From an uncultured Collinsella sp. (lineage in GTDB: Bacteria; Actinomycetota; Coriobacteriia; Coriobacteriales; Coriobacteriaceae): a DNA stretch of 21,068 nt. Both the position numbers and the translations under genes were made by a program. The DNA lies in the NCBI GenBank assembly GCA_902475445.1, contig CABRZN010000018.1, positions 1 through 21,068 of the forward strand. The letters run 5' to 3'. Shown here in pieces: positions 7,465 to 15,095 of this stretch. Positions within the stretch are counted from its first letter, which is position 1, and each line of letters starts with the position of its first letter. The notes beneath the pieces are model-generated. The model ran no database searches. It was not told where the DNA came from and saw only the letters and a list, made by a program, of their open reading frames with translations.

Positions 7465-8856
7465 CTACGCCGTCAACGGCGCCGGCTCATGCGGCTCGCC
7501 GTTCAGCTCGACGATAACCTGCGTCCCCACGTCCTCCTGGGACTCCACGCGCATGCCGGAATCTTCTCCGTAAAAGAAATGGATGCGCTGAAGCACGTTG
7601 AAGAGCGCCAGGCCGCAACCTCGCTTGATGGAGCCGTCGGCGGTAATGCTCTCGGGCTCCTCTCGGCGATGTTGCTCAAACAGATGCGCGCAGACTTCTT
7701 CGCTCATACCGATGCCGTCATCTTCGACGATGATCTCCAAGCCGTCATCGGTCTCAAAAGCCCTAACACGAATAGAAAGCGGCTCGGTCTCGCGCTGCGC
7801 ATGCTTGATGCAGTTTTCGAGCAGCGGCTGCAAGATAAACGGCGGCACCAGGCTGTCGCGCACCTCAAAGTCGATGTCGACCGAAACGCGCAGACGGCCG
7901 TCGCCATAACGAGCCTGCATTAGATTGATATAACGAGTGCCCTGTTCCACCTCGTGCTCGAGCGTGGTGAGCGTATCGGAGTCAGAAAGCGTCTGACGAT
8001 AGTAGTTGGAAAAGTCGATCAGCAGCGATCGCGCCTTGTCGGGCTCGGTTCGAACGAGCGACACGATCGTGCTAATGGTATTGAATAGAAAATGCGGGTC
8101 GACCTGCGACTGCAGAGCACGAAGCTCAACGCGGGCCGTAAGCTCGTCCTGGCGCTCGAGCTCAAAGCTGGCGAGCTGCGTGGAAATTAGATCGGCAAAA
8201 CCCGAGGCAAGGGCCGTCTGGCGCATATCAATGCTGCTCAGGCGGGGATAGTACAGCTCGAGCGTACCCACGCAATGCCCGCGCACGGTAAGCGGTGCGA
8301 CAATACCGGCGCGCAGGCGGGGAAAATAACCGCCCGTCTCATTGGAGGTGTCACGAGAAAACACGCTCTGCTCGCCCGTCTCAATCACACTGAGCGTGGT
8401 CTTGAGCACGACCGGGGTGCCGGCAGGGCACTTTGCCGAGTCCTCGCCCCAGCTTGCCAACACCTGTTTGCCATCGGTAAAGCAGATGGCAGAGGCGATG
8501 GTCTCGGACAGGATGATTTTAGAGGCGCCCAGGGCCGCTTCGGGCGTAAGGCCGCGCGACGTGTAGGCGAATATTTTTGATGCGATGGCGAGCGTACGGT
8601 CGGTTGCGCTCGATGTGAGGTCGTCGGGGACCACAAAGACATACGAGAAGAAGAAGCACAGCATGACCAGGCCGGCAATAACGACAACGCCCGGAACGGG
8701 ATTGGGATTATCGGTTAAATCCCAGATAAGCAGCAGGATAAGCGCCGGAACGACAACACCGAGCAGGATGGCCTGGACCACATGCTGGGCCGTACGAAAG
8801 ACCTTGGTAGAGTTGTAGCTCTTGCCCAGAATCAGCCTGTTTAAATCCACCGTCAT
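7465..8856 (-). CDS. LytS-like sensor histidine kinase (second system)
   Basis: A 463-residue histidine kinase built like the one at 1595-2938. Two hydrophobic helices (about 27-46 and 55-76) are followed by a GAF-like cytoplasmic region (about 95-230) and a phosphoacceptor segment with H255 in VDPHFLFNTIS. The ATPase domain has LLEN (N348), EDDGIGM (378-384) and a GCGLAL loop. The residue before the PH is Asp where most family members have Asn, and the G1 box has Asp-Asp for the usual Asp-Asn. It lacks the multi-helix 5TM sensor of classical LytS. The ATG at 8856 follows AAAAGGGG very closely, so the ribosome site is tight. The gene lies only 28 nt after the terminator at 8884-8909. Its regulator is 38 nt downstream. 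Confidence 0.93.
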   Translation of the reverse strand: MTVDLNRLILGKSYNSTKVFRTAQHVVQAILLGVVVPALILLLIWDLTDNPNPVPGVVVIAGLVMLCFFFSYVFVVPDDLTSSATDRTLAIASKIFAYTSRGLTPEAALGASKIILSETIASAICFTDGKQVLASWGEDSAKCPAGTPVVLKTTLSVIETGEQSVFSRDTSNETGGYFPRLRAGIVAPLTVRGHCVGTLELYYPRLSSIDMRQTALASGFADLISTQLASFELERQDELTARVELRALQSQVDPHFLFNTISTIVSLVRTEPDKARSLLIDFSNYYRQTLSDSDTLTTLEHEVEQGTRYINLMQARYGDGRLRVSVDIDFEVRDSLVPPFILQPLLENCIKHAQRETEPLSIRVRAFETDDGLEIIVEDDGIGMSEEVCAHLFEQHRREEPESITADGSIKRGCGLALFNVLQRIHFFYGEDSGMRVESQEDVGTQVIVELNGEPHEPAPLTA

Positions 8857-8883
8857 CCCCTTTTATCTATCGCACCCATAGCA

Positions 8884-8909
8884 ATAAAGAGGGCCGCAAG
8901 CGACCCTCT
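8884..8909 (-). terminator. Terminator after the amidohydrolase gene
   Basis: On the minus strand AGAGGGTCG pairs with CGGCCCTCT (one U-G pair) around a CTTG loop, followed by TTTATTGC. It comes 59 nt after the amidohydrolase stop codon and 28 nt before the start of the second sensor kinase gene. Confidence 0.7.
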
Positions 8910-8911
8910 CC

Positions 8912-8926
8912 ATTGCATTATGCAAT
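8912..8926. repeat. 15-nt palindrome between amidohydrolase and terminator
   Basis: ATTGCAT (8912-8918) and ATGCAAT (8920-8926) are perfect inverted repeats around a single T. It is too tight to be a hairpin, so it would be a dimeric protein-binding site if anything. It lies 41-55 nt past the amidohydrolase stop and 55 nt upstream of the kinase start. A link to kinase expression is a guess. Confidence 0.25.
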
Positions 8927-8967
8927 CAAATACTGTGTTTTACATCCAGTCGTCGATGAACGGTAGT

Positions 8968-10245
8968 TTAGGCGCTGTATTTGTTGGCCTCGCCAAAGGT
9001 GCCCGCCTCGACGATCCAGCCGTCCTTCATGATGACGTCCATGTTGTCGGTGTTGAGCACGTGGATGTCGGCGGCGACGTCACCGTTGACGACCAGCAGG
9101 TCGGCGCACTTGCCGGCCTCGATGGAACCGGTCTCGTCCTCGATGTGGCACATCTTGGCACCGTTGAGGGTGGCGCAGGTGATGGTCTCGACCGGGGTGA
9201 AGCCGATCTTGTCGACGAACTCGTACATCTCCTCGATGGAGCAGGTGCCGTACGGGGTGACGAAGGAGAAGGAGTCGGAGCCGATCGTCATGACGACGCC
9301 GCGCTTCTTGGCCTCGCGCAGGCAGTCGTAGTTGCGCTGCAGCTCCTTCTCGATCAGGGTGCCCTCGTACTTGTCGTGCAGCTCGGGGACGTAGACGGGC
9401 GGATAGGTGGCGTACCAGGTGGGCAGGAAGGCGATCGTCGGGGTGAAGAAGGTGCCCTGCTCGGCCATGAGGTCCATGGTGCGCTCATCGATATCGAAAC
9501 CGTGAATCAGCTGCTCGCAGCCAAAGCGAACGGAATCGTAGGCAGCGGCGTGGTTGTTGTAGCAGTGGCTCCACACGGGGATGCCGACCATCTTTGCCTC
9601 TTCGACTACGGCCTGGATCTCCTCGGAGCAATAGTGCTGGTCGCGACCGGAGTCCCAGCGCCAGATGCCGCCACCGGTAGCCCAGATCTTGATGGCATCG
9701 GGGTTCTCGCGCAGGCGACGACGGACGGCCTTGCGCAGATCCCAAGGACCGTCGACCTGGTCGCCCCAGGGATGGGATTCCTTGTTGAGCTCCTGGGTGC
9801 AGTGGTGGGAGTCACCGTGGCCGGCAACGCGGCAGAAGCCGAGGCCGGTGGCCAGAACGCGCGGGCCCTTGAAGACGCCCTTGTCGATGCAGTCACGGAT
9901 CTGGATACCAAAGCGGCCGATTTCGCAGACGGTGGTGAGGCCGTGGGTGAGGCAGTCGTAGGCCTGCTTGACGGCGACGGCCTGCTTCTCGAGGAGCGGC
10001 TGCATGACCCAATCGGTGTCATCGTCGGTCAGGTTGCCCGAGAAGTGCAGGTGGGTGTCGATCAGGCCGGGAAGGACGGTCTTGCCGGCGGCGTCGATGA
10101 CCTCAACGCCCTCGGGAAGGTCCTGCATAGCGCCGGCGTACTCGATCTTGCCGTTGTCGTCGACGAGAACGAGGGAGTTCTCGACCGGCTCGGCACCGGT
10201 ACCGTCGATGAGCTTGCCGCCAACGATTGCATACTTAGTGGACAT
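8968..10245 (-). CDS. Binuclear-metal amidohydrolase (imidazolonepropionase/prolidase-like)
   Basis: A 425-residue amidohydrolase-superfamily enzyme with the usual small beta-sandwich ends around a TIM barrel. Metal ligands are visible: H65 and H67 in DTHLH, K186 in AIKIWATGGG (the carboxylated bridging lysine), H227 in WSHCYN, H248 in LIHGFD and D324 in IGSDSF. The order and spacing fit the COG1228 group, which includes imidazolonepropionase, bacterial Xaa-Arg/Lys dipeptidases and ochratoxinase-like enzymes. The rest of a histidine-degradation pathway is absent here, so hydrolysis of an amide or dipeptide bond is more likely than the imidazolonepropionase reaction. There is no signal peptide. 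The ATG follows AAGGAGGAACC. It lies 131 nt after an APC permease gene, suggesting import and then cleavage of the same compound. The substrate is unknown. Confidence 0.9.
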   Translation of the reverse strand: MSTKYAIVGGKLIDGTGAEPVENSLVLVDDNGKIEYAGAMQDLPEGVEVIDAAGKTVLPGLIDTHLHFSGNLTDDDTDWVMQPLLEKQAVAVKQAYDCLTHGLTTVCEIGRFGIQIRDCIDKGVFKGPRVLATGLGFCRVAGHGDSHHCTQELNKESHPWGDQVDGPWDLRKAVRRRLRENPDAIKIWATGGGIWRWDSGRDQHYCSEEIQAVVEEAKMVGIPVWSHCYNNHAAAYDSVRFGCEQLIHGFDIDERTMDLMAEQGTFFTPTIAFLPTWYATYPPVYVPELHDKYEGTLIEKELQRNYDCLREAKKRGVVMTIGSDSFSFVTPYGTCSIEEMYEFVDKIGFTPVETITCATLNGAKMCHIEDETGSIEAGKCADLLVVNGDVAADIHVLNTDNMDVIMKDGWIVEAGTFGEANKYSA

Positions 10246-10327
10246 GGTTCCTCCTTATGGATCCATATAGTGGGCGAGGCCGTATTGGGTTAAGGCCTCA
10301 CAAAGCTACCCAAGTGGTGCCGGGTTC

Positions 10328-10356
10328 GGTGCGCGGGAGAGAGGGCCCCGCGCACC
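10328..10356. other. Intercistronic hairpin between permease and amidohydrolase genes
   Basis: GGTGCGCGGG (10328-10337) and CCCGCGCACC (10347-10356) form a perfect 10-bp stem with a 9-nt loop. Neither strand has a U-tract after it. In a permease-amidohydrolase mRNA it would start about 20 nt after the permease stop codon. It may stabilise or partly terminate the transcript and so set different levels for the two genes. Confidence 0.5.
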
Positions 10357-10376
10357 CGATCCGCCCCGGCTAGGCG

Positions 10377-11828
10377 TTACTTTTTGCGGGAATTGGTGAA
10401 AGCCATGAGGGCCAGGCCAATAGCCAACCAGCCGATCACGATGCTCCACTCCACCATGTTGAGGGAGGCGGGAGAGAACGGAATCACGAGCAGGCCGATG
10501 ATGACGGCGCAGGCAGCGATAGCGAGGCCGATGCCAAACTTGCCGCCGGGCACCTCGTAGGGACGAGGCAGGTCGGGCTCGGTAAAGCGCATGCGCAGGC
10601 AGGCGAGGGCGACCATACCGCAGGAGAAGATGAAGGCGAGAGCCGACACGTTGGTCAGAGGGATGAGCATGTTCTTGCCCAAGAACGGACCGATGACGGT
10701 GATGACGCCCAGAACGACGCAGGCGAGCTTGGGAGCGCCAGACTTGGGGTCGACCTCGGCGAACTTCTCGGGCAGTTGGCCCTTGCGGCCCATGGCGAGC
10801 ATGATGCGGCTCGTGGCGCCGTAGAAGGAGTTCATCGGGCCCATGGGTCCAAGCGTGGCGATGACGAGCATGGCCAGGTACAGGAGCATGTTGATACCCT
10901 TGAGGCAGGCAAGCGCGGGAACCGGGCTCTTAACAAACTCATGCCAGTCGAGGATGGTGCCGAACGAGTAGATGCAGACCATGTAGAAGCCGCCGGCGGC
11001 CAGCAGGGCCAGGGAGATGATCTTGCCGAACTTGTTCCAGTTGAGGCCCTCGGCTGCTTCCTCAGCCTGCTGAGGAATGGTGTCGAAACCGGCGTAGAAG
11101 AACGGGGTCAGAACCAGGACCGACACGATGCCGGCGAACAGGCTGGCGCCCTCGGTAGCGGCCTTGCCGCCGCCAGCGCCGGTGACCTGGGAGAACACGG
11201 GCATGGCGTTGTCCGGCGAGCCGGTGAACAGCGAGACGCCCATGGCGAGCAGCATGCCGCAGAGCAGAGCCTTGGTCAGGAAGGCCTGGAGCTTGGCGGC
11301 CGAGCTGGCGCCGCGGAAGTTGAGGAAGATGACGTAGGCTGCGAAGCCGAGCGCGATCAGCGTCGGGAACAGGTAAACGTCGGCGCCCAGGATAGTGTAG
11401 AGCTTGACGGCGCGCAGCCACTCAAGACCGGGCAGGCTGCCGAACATCTCGGACACGAGGGTCGAAATGGCGATGGCCTCCCACGGGCACAGGATACCGT
11501 TGCCCAGGGCTAAGAGCCAACCGGTGATGTAGCTCAGCGTACGGCCAAAGCTACGGTCGACATACTCGACAATGCCGCCCGAGATGGGGATAGCAGCCGT
11601 GAGCTCACCGAAAACAGCTCCGACGGGCACGAGGAAGATTGCACCCAAGAGGAATGCGATCATAGCGGGAACGGGACCGCCGCCCACGACCATCCAGTCG
11701 CCGACCTGCAGAACCCAACCGGTACCGATGATGGCACCAAAGCCGATGGTGAAGAAGTTCCAGAGCGAAAGCGTTTTCTTCATGCCGCCGTTATCCTCGA
11801 CTGCAACTTCTGCGTTCTTGTCCGCCAT
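10377..11828 (-). CDS. APC-family amino acid permease
   Basis: A 483-residue transporter with about 12 hydrophobic helices, of the amino acid-polyamine-organocation superfamily (COG0531-like). Helix 1 carries the family's broken-helix glycine motif, FFTIGFGAIIGTGW (25-38). Further hallmarks are an Ala/Gly-rich helix 2 after it and FFYAGFDTIPQQAEEA in the middle of the protein, the usual position of helix 6 and the loop after it. I chose ATG at 11828 (MADKNAEV) because AAAGGAGGGG lies about 6 nt upstream. The frame happens to stay open 62 codons further, but that extension is basic and low-complexity, unlike a transporter. The amidohydrolase gene follows, so the substrate may be a dipeptide-like or N-acyl amino acid, or the amino acid released. 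This is inference only. Confidence 0.93.
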   Translation of the reverse strand: MADKNAEVAVEDNGGMKKTLSLWNFFTIGFGAIIGTGWVLQVGDWMVVGGGPVPAMIAFLLGAIFLVPVGAVFGELTAAIPISGGIVEYVDRSFGRTLSYITGWLLALGNGILCPWEAIAISTLVSEMFGSLPGLEWLRAVKLYTILGADVYLFPTLIALGFAAYVIFLNFRGASSAAKLQAFLTKALLCGMLLAMGVSLFTGSPDNAMPVFSQVTGAGGGKAATEGASLFAGIVSVLVLTPFFYAGFDTIPQQAEEAAEGLNWNKFGKIISLALLAAGGFYMVCIYSFGTILDWHEFVKSPVPALACLKGINMLLYLAMLVIATLGPMGPMNSFYGATSRIMLAMGRKGQLPEKFAEVDPKSGAPKLACVVLGVITVIGPFLGKNMLIPLTNVSALAFIFSCGMVALACLRMRFTEPDLPRPYEVPGGKFGIGLAIAACAVIIGLLVIPFSPASLNMVEWSIVIGWLAIGLALMAFTNSRKK

Positions 11829-12184
11829 TGTTCCCCTCCTTTCCTTTTTGACGCCCCTTGACGTCACCCCCTTGCGCGGTCTGTTTTGCCGCGCTCTTTT
11901 ATTTCGTGGCTTTAAGATACGGCCTTGGCGCAGCAGCTCCGCTTGTAGCTCGACCGAAGGCAGAACTGCAAAACGAGCGGCGCCGTTTTTGGGACGAACG
12001 GCGGAAGACGTCATTCGTCTTGGACGCTTTCATCTTGTCTGCTTTTGAATACCTGTTGCCGTGACGCTTGGCGCGCGGCGCGGCAACGTTCATACCATTT
12101 GTCAGGCTTTTGGCGCACATACCCATGTGTCGCGCCTCTTTTTATGTAGGATAGACAAGTTACACATGAGGCAAGGTGATTCGA
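11829..12184. other. Divergent intergenic region, 356 bp, with leader hairpins
   Basis: This region separates the APC permease (minus) from the C39-like gene (plus), so it should hold two divergent promoters, but I find none close to consensus. GCGCGG (11874-11879) pairs with CCGCGC (11889-11894), and on the plus strand TCTTTTATTT follows, which is terminator-like. On the minus strand the same hairpin would lie in the permease leader about 45 nt before its start. GTTGCCG (12055-12061) and CGGCAAC (12080-12086) form another inverted repeat. I see no gene here. Confidence 0.4.
12112..12143 (+). terminator. Terminator-like hairpin upstream of the C39-like gene
   Basis: GGCG plus CACAT (12112-12120) pairs with ATGTG (12125-12129) and CGCC (12133-12136) around a 4-nt loop, with a 3-nt bulge. 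TCTTTTTAT follows. It ends about 41 nt before the C39-like ATG. No plus-strand gene in the window lies upstream for it to end, so it may be a leader attenuator or the end of a small RNA. Confidence 0.4.
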
Positions 12185-13186
12185 ATGGCATATGGATACA
12201 ATGACGGCGACCAACGGCCACAAAGCGTGCGCCTTGCCGGCCGCACCACGCCAACGCCCAGAAGCACCTCCGACAACGACAACCCGCAGCGCCCCCAAGA
12301 GCAGCCCGGGGCTTCTTCTCGGCAACAAAGCCGTACCGTGCAACAGTCAGACCGCGTGAGTACGAGCACACGCCAACGTCAGACCGACACATCGCAGCCA
12401 CGCCGCTACGATCGCCGTAAGACCGACTACTACGTTAAGCGCTCCTTTTCGCGACCTCAACGCGATCGCGGCAATTCCGCCCCTCGCCCCGCGTCGCATG
12501 CCACAAGCCACGCGCTTCCGGCCCGCCGCCTGCGCCTTGCGCTTCGCTCCATCGCCGCCTGCCTCGTCTTTGTGTTTTTGGGATCCTGTATCTCTCACGG
12601 ATCAGCCGGTCTCGAGCCCACTGCCGAGGACAGGCTGCTTAAAGCTCCCGTCGCACCCGGTTACTCCTTTGCGTTCTCGACCCCACGCTCGCAGTGGAGT
12701 GCCGGCACCATGCCCCACATCTACCAAATTGACCCCGCATGGTCGGAGCTGCCCTATGCCGGTGGCACTATTCGCGAAAACGCTTGCGGTCCCACTTGCC
12801 TCACCATGGTCTATATCTTTAAGACCGGCCATACCGATAAGACGCCGGTCGATATATGCGCACTGGCCGAAGCCGGCAACTACGCCCCCACTGGTGCCAC
12901 CGAGTGGTCGTTTATGACAGACGGTGCGTGGCAGCTGGGGCTCAACGGAACACAGCTCTATAACAATCGCGAATCGATTACCCAAGCACTTCGCTCGGGT
13001 GCGCCCGTCATCGCCGCAGTGCGCCCCGGCACGTTTACCAACGTAGGCCACTATATCGTGCTCTACGGCATCGACGATGCCAACCAGATTGGCGTCTACG
13101 ACCCCAACTCGGCCAGCCGCAGCGCCCGCCGCTGGGGCGTGGTGGAGGTCCTCAACGAAATCGAAGCCATGTGGGCCTACTACTAG
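12185..13186 (+). CDS. Membrane-anchored C39-like peptidase-fold protein
   Basis: A 333-residue protein in three parts. Residues 1-112 are low-complexity and rich in Arg, Gln, Ser, Thr and Pro, with no hydrophobic stretch. One hydrophobic segment follows at about 117-136 (LALRSIAACLVFVFLGSC). The rest is a papain-like C39_2-type domain with catalytic-looking C201 (ENACGPTC), H289 (VGHYIVLYG) and D306 (VYDPN), and Q181 as the likely oxyanion residue. The basic tail should stay inside and the enzyme domain outside. The LGSC at 132-135 resembles a lipobox, though far from the start. I chose ATG at 12185, with AAGGTG about 8 nt upstream, rather than GTG at 12176. It could be a peptidase or a related amidase. 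It is the only plus-strand gene and has no co-directional partner. Confidence 0.8.
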   Translation: MAYGYNDGDQRPQSVRLAGRTTPTPRSTSDNDNPQRPQEQPGASSRQQSRTVQQSDRVSTSTRQRQTDTSQPRRYDRRKTDYYVKRSFSRPQRDRGNSAPRPASHATSHALPARRLRLALRSIAACLVFVFLGSCISHGSAGLEPTAEDRLLKAPVAPGYSFAFSTPRSQWSAGTMPHIYQIDPAWSELPYAGGTIRENACGPTCLTMVYIFKTGHTDKTPVDICALAEAGNYAPTGATEWSFMTDGAWQLGLNGTQLYNNRESITQALRSGAPVIAAVRPGTFTNVGHYIVLYGIDDANQIGVYDPNSASRSARRWGVVEVLNEIEAMWAYY

Positions 13187-13300
13187 TCATTGGGCACTCA
13201 TTGGGGACAGACTTAAATGAGTGGTCGTCGGGGACAGTCTTACGGACGCCGGCCGAGAGCAGACGAAAAGGGCCATCCCGAACTGCTTGGAACTGCCAGC

Positions 13301-13350
13301 ACGGAAAGCGCATCCTGCTTTGGGGCCCAATAGCGGGATGCGCTTTCCGT
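13301..13350. repeat. 15-bp perfect hairpin of the GATGCGCTTTCCG motif
   Basis: ACGGAAAGCGCATCC (13301-13315) and GGATGCGCTTTCCGT (13336-13350) are perfect inverted repeats separated by 20 nt. No U-tract follows on either strand. The right arm is also the head of the first 62-bp unit. Confidence 0.7.
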
Positions 13351-13520
13351 TAGCGGCCCGTTTGGGAAACTAGGGACCGCTTTTCGACAAAAATCCGGGA
13401 TGCATTTTCCGATTGAGGGCCTCAAGGGAAACCGCACCCCATGTTGGACGCTCATTCTGGGATGTGCTTTCCGCAGTTGATCGATGCGGCCTTTAAGGAC
13501 TGTCCCAAGCTGCCGGCAGG
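13335..13520. repeat. Three degenerate tandem units of exactly 62 bp
   Basis: GGGATGCGCTTTCCG (13335), GGGATGCATTTTCCG (13397) and GGGATGTGCTTTCCG (13459) begin units spaced 62 bp apart both times. Units 1 and 2 also share GGCC and GGGAAAC at matching offsets. Unit 3 diverges after its first 15 bases, so this is an old or partly converted tandem array. Confidence 0.6.
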
Positions 13521-13586
13521 AAAGGAACGTCCCCAAGTGCCGGGTTTCCGCAGCCTGCAATGCTCCTCATGAACAGCCGCCTCAAT

Positions 13587-13625
13587 AACAAAAGCCCCTG
13601 CGGCCAAAGCGGACCGCGGGGGCAA
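13587..13625 (-). terminator. Terminator of the beta-glucoside operon
   Basis: On the minus strand GCCCCCGCGG pairs with CCGCAGGGGC around a 10-nt loop, followed by TTTTGTTATT. It starts 15 nt after the stop codon of the GH1 gene. The same design and near-same bases recur in the terminator of the carbamate kinase gene (19391-19425). Confidence 0.9.
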
Positions 13626-13639
13626 CAGACCTGCAAGAG

Positions 13640-15094
13640 TTAACTCAAGTCCTCGCCATTTGATGCAATGACCTTTTGGTACCAGCAGAAGCTGTCCTTT
13701 CGGTAGCGATCGAACGTGCCTTTGCCCGTATCATCGGCATCAACATAAACAAAGCCATAGCGCTTCTTCATCTGCCCCGTCGAGGCCGACACCAAATCGA
13801 TACAGCCCCACGGCGTGTATCCCATCAGGTCAACACCGTCCTCGACAATTGCATCGCGCAGCGCAAGAATATGCCTTCGCAGGTAATCAATATGATACGC
13901 ATCGTGGACTTTGCCGTCTTCCAGCGCATCGAGTCCGCCCACACCGTTCTCGGCGATAAAGAGCGGAAGATGGTAACGATCGTGGTAGCCGGCAAGCGTC
14001 ACGCGCAAACCCAGCGCATCGATCTGCCACTTCCAGGCAGTCTCTTTATCCTTGAGGTACGGATTGCGCAACGTCGGGAACACGTTGCCCTCCGCCTTCT
14101 CGGCGATCACCTGATTATCGGCGCACACCAAGCGCGAGCAATAGTACGAGAACGAGATGAAGTCGACCGTATGCTCTGCCAGATACTCCGTATCGCCCGG
14201 CTCAAAGGGCACGTGAACACCCTCTTTCTCGAGTGCACGCAGCTTCCAAGCAGGATAGGCGCCCGCAGCCATCACGTCTGTGTAGAAGTAGCGGCCGCGG
14301 TCCTCCTCATACGCAAGCCATACGTCCTCGGGCGCACAACGGTACGGATAGGTCGCACCGGCAGCGACCATGCAACCCACCTTGTTTGCGGGATCGATCT
14401 TGTGCAGAATCTCGACAGCGCGAGCGCTCGCCATAAACATATGGTGCGAGAACGCCGCGGTCACGGCTGCACGGTCACGCTCATCCTCGAGCGTGACACC
14501 CGCGTTGAGATAGGACAGCGCCACGCTGTTGATCTCGTTGAACGTAAGCCAATAACGCACGAGGCCCTGGTACGCGCGTCCGACGGTCTCGACGTAGTGC
14601 GCATACCGCTCGATCATCTCTCGGCTTTGCCAGCCACCATAGCGCTCGACCAGAGCCAACGGATAGTCGTAGTGCGACAGCGTCACAAGCGGCTCGATTC
14701 CATGCTCGCGCAGCGCCTCGAATACCTGACGGTAAAACTCCAAGCCCTCGCCGTTGGGCTCGGTCTCCATCCCTGTGGGAAAAATACGGCTCCAGCAAAT
14801 TGAAAGACGCAGGCACTTAAAGCCCATCTCGGCAAAGAGCTCGACATCCTCGTGCCAATGATGGAAGAAGTCGTTGCCCCAGCGGCATGGATACAGCCTG
14901 TCCGGATCGTCCACGGGCTTTTGCCTGCCAAACATTACATCCCAGCGGTCGGAACCCTGTGGGATCAGGTCGGAGTGCGACATGCCGCGGCCGCCCTCGT
15001 TCCAGCCCCCTTCGGCCTGGTTGGCGGCGAGGGCACCACCCCACAAAAAGCCCTCGGGCATACCGGCGGCAGACGTTCTGTCAAAGTAACTCAT
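13640..15094 (-). CDS. GH1 6-phospho-beta-glucosidase
   Basis: A 484-residue glycoside hydrolase family 1 enzyme that would cleave the phosphorylated beta-glucoside delivered by the PTS into glucose 6-phosphate and an aglycone or glucose. Seen are the N-terminal FLWGGALAANQAEGG, the acid/base E187 in TFNEIN, and the nucleophile E382 in IAENGVG. The SASTGQMKKRYGFVYVD stretch has the Ser-Lys-Tyr pattern that binds the 6-phosphate, so 6-phospho-substrates are favoured over free glucosides. The start is uncertain. ATG at 15094 lies 1 nt past the EIIC stop codon, while ATG at 15106, four codons earlier, overlaps it by 11 nt. The only GAGG is 12 nt from the first and 3 nt from the second, so I prefer 15094. 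It is the last gene of the operon. Confidence 0.95.
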   Translation of the reverse strand: MSYFDRTSAAGMPEGFLWGGALAANQAEGGWNEGGRGMSHSDLIPQGSDRWDVMFGRQKPVDDPDRLYPCRWGNDFFHHWHEDVELFAEMGFKCLRLSICWSRIFPTGMETEPNGEGLEFYRQVFEALREHGIEPLVTLSHYDYPLALVERYGGWQSREMIERYAHYVETVGRAYQGLVRYWLTFNEINSVALSYLNAGVTLEDERDRAAVTAAFSHHMFMASARAVEILHKIDPANKVGCMVAAGATYPYRCAPEDVWLAYEEDRGRYFYTDVMAAGAYPAWKLRALEKEGVHVPFEPGDTEYLAEHTVDFISFSYYCSRLVCADNQVIAEKAEGNVFPTLRNPYLKDKETAWKWQIDALGLRVTLAGYHDRYHLPLFIAENGVGGLDALEDGKVHDAYHIDYLRRHILALRDAIVEDGVDLMGYTPWGCIDLVSASTGQMKKRYGFVYVDADDTGKGTFDRYRKDSFCWYQKVIASNGEDLS

Positions 15095-15095
15095 G

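Larger units (their letters stand above)
13183..13545. repeat. REP-like repeat region left of the sugar operon
   Basis: This gene-free region (about 450 bp up to the next gene) is built of repeats. CTAGTCATTGGG (13183-13194) overlaps the C39-like stop codon and matches the outer arm of the element at 19303-19384. A 31-bp block (13198-13228) recurs at 19304-19334 with one mismatch. GGGGACAGTC (13230-13239) has an inverted partner GACTGTCCC (13498-13506), and GGAACGTCCCCAAGTG (13525-13540) resembles the other arm of the right-hand element. I see no open frame that looks like a gene. Confidence 0.65.

Noticed and set aside
8920..10293. A 457-codon open frame on the plus strand, rich in Gly, Val, Asp and Leu
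   Set aside because: It is the antisense shadow of the amidohydrolase gene in GC-rich DNA. The minus frame has complete catalytic motifs and a strong ribosome site.
11829..12014. Possible 62-residue N-terminal extension of the APC permease
   Set aside because: The extension is basic and low-complexity, and the ATG at 11828 has an excellent ribosome site. The open frame is chance in GC-rich DNA.
13335..13520. CRISPR array, because of the regular spacing
   Set aside because: Heads are only 15 bp, units diverge strongly, there are only three units, and no cas genes are nearby.
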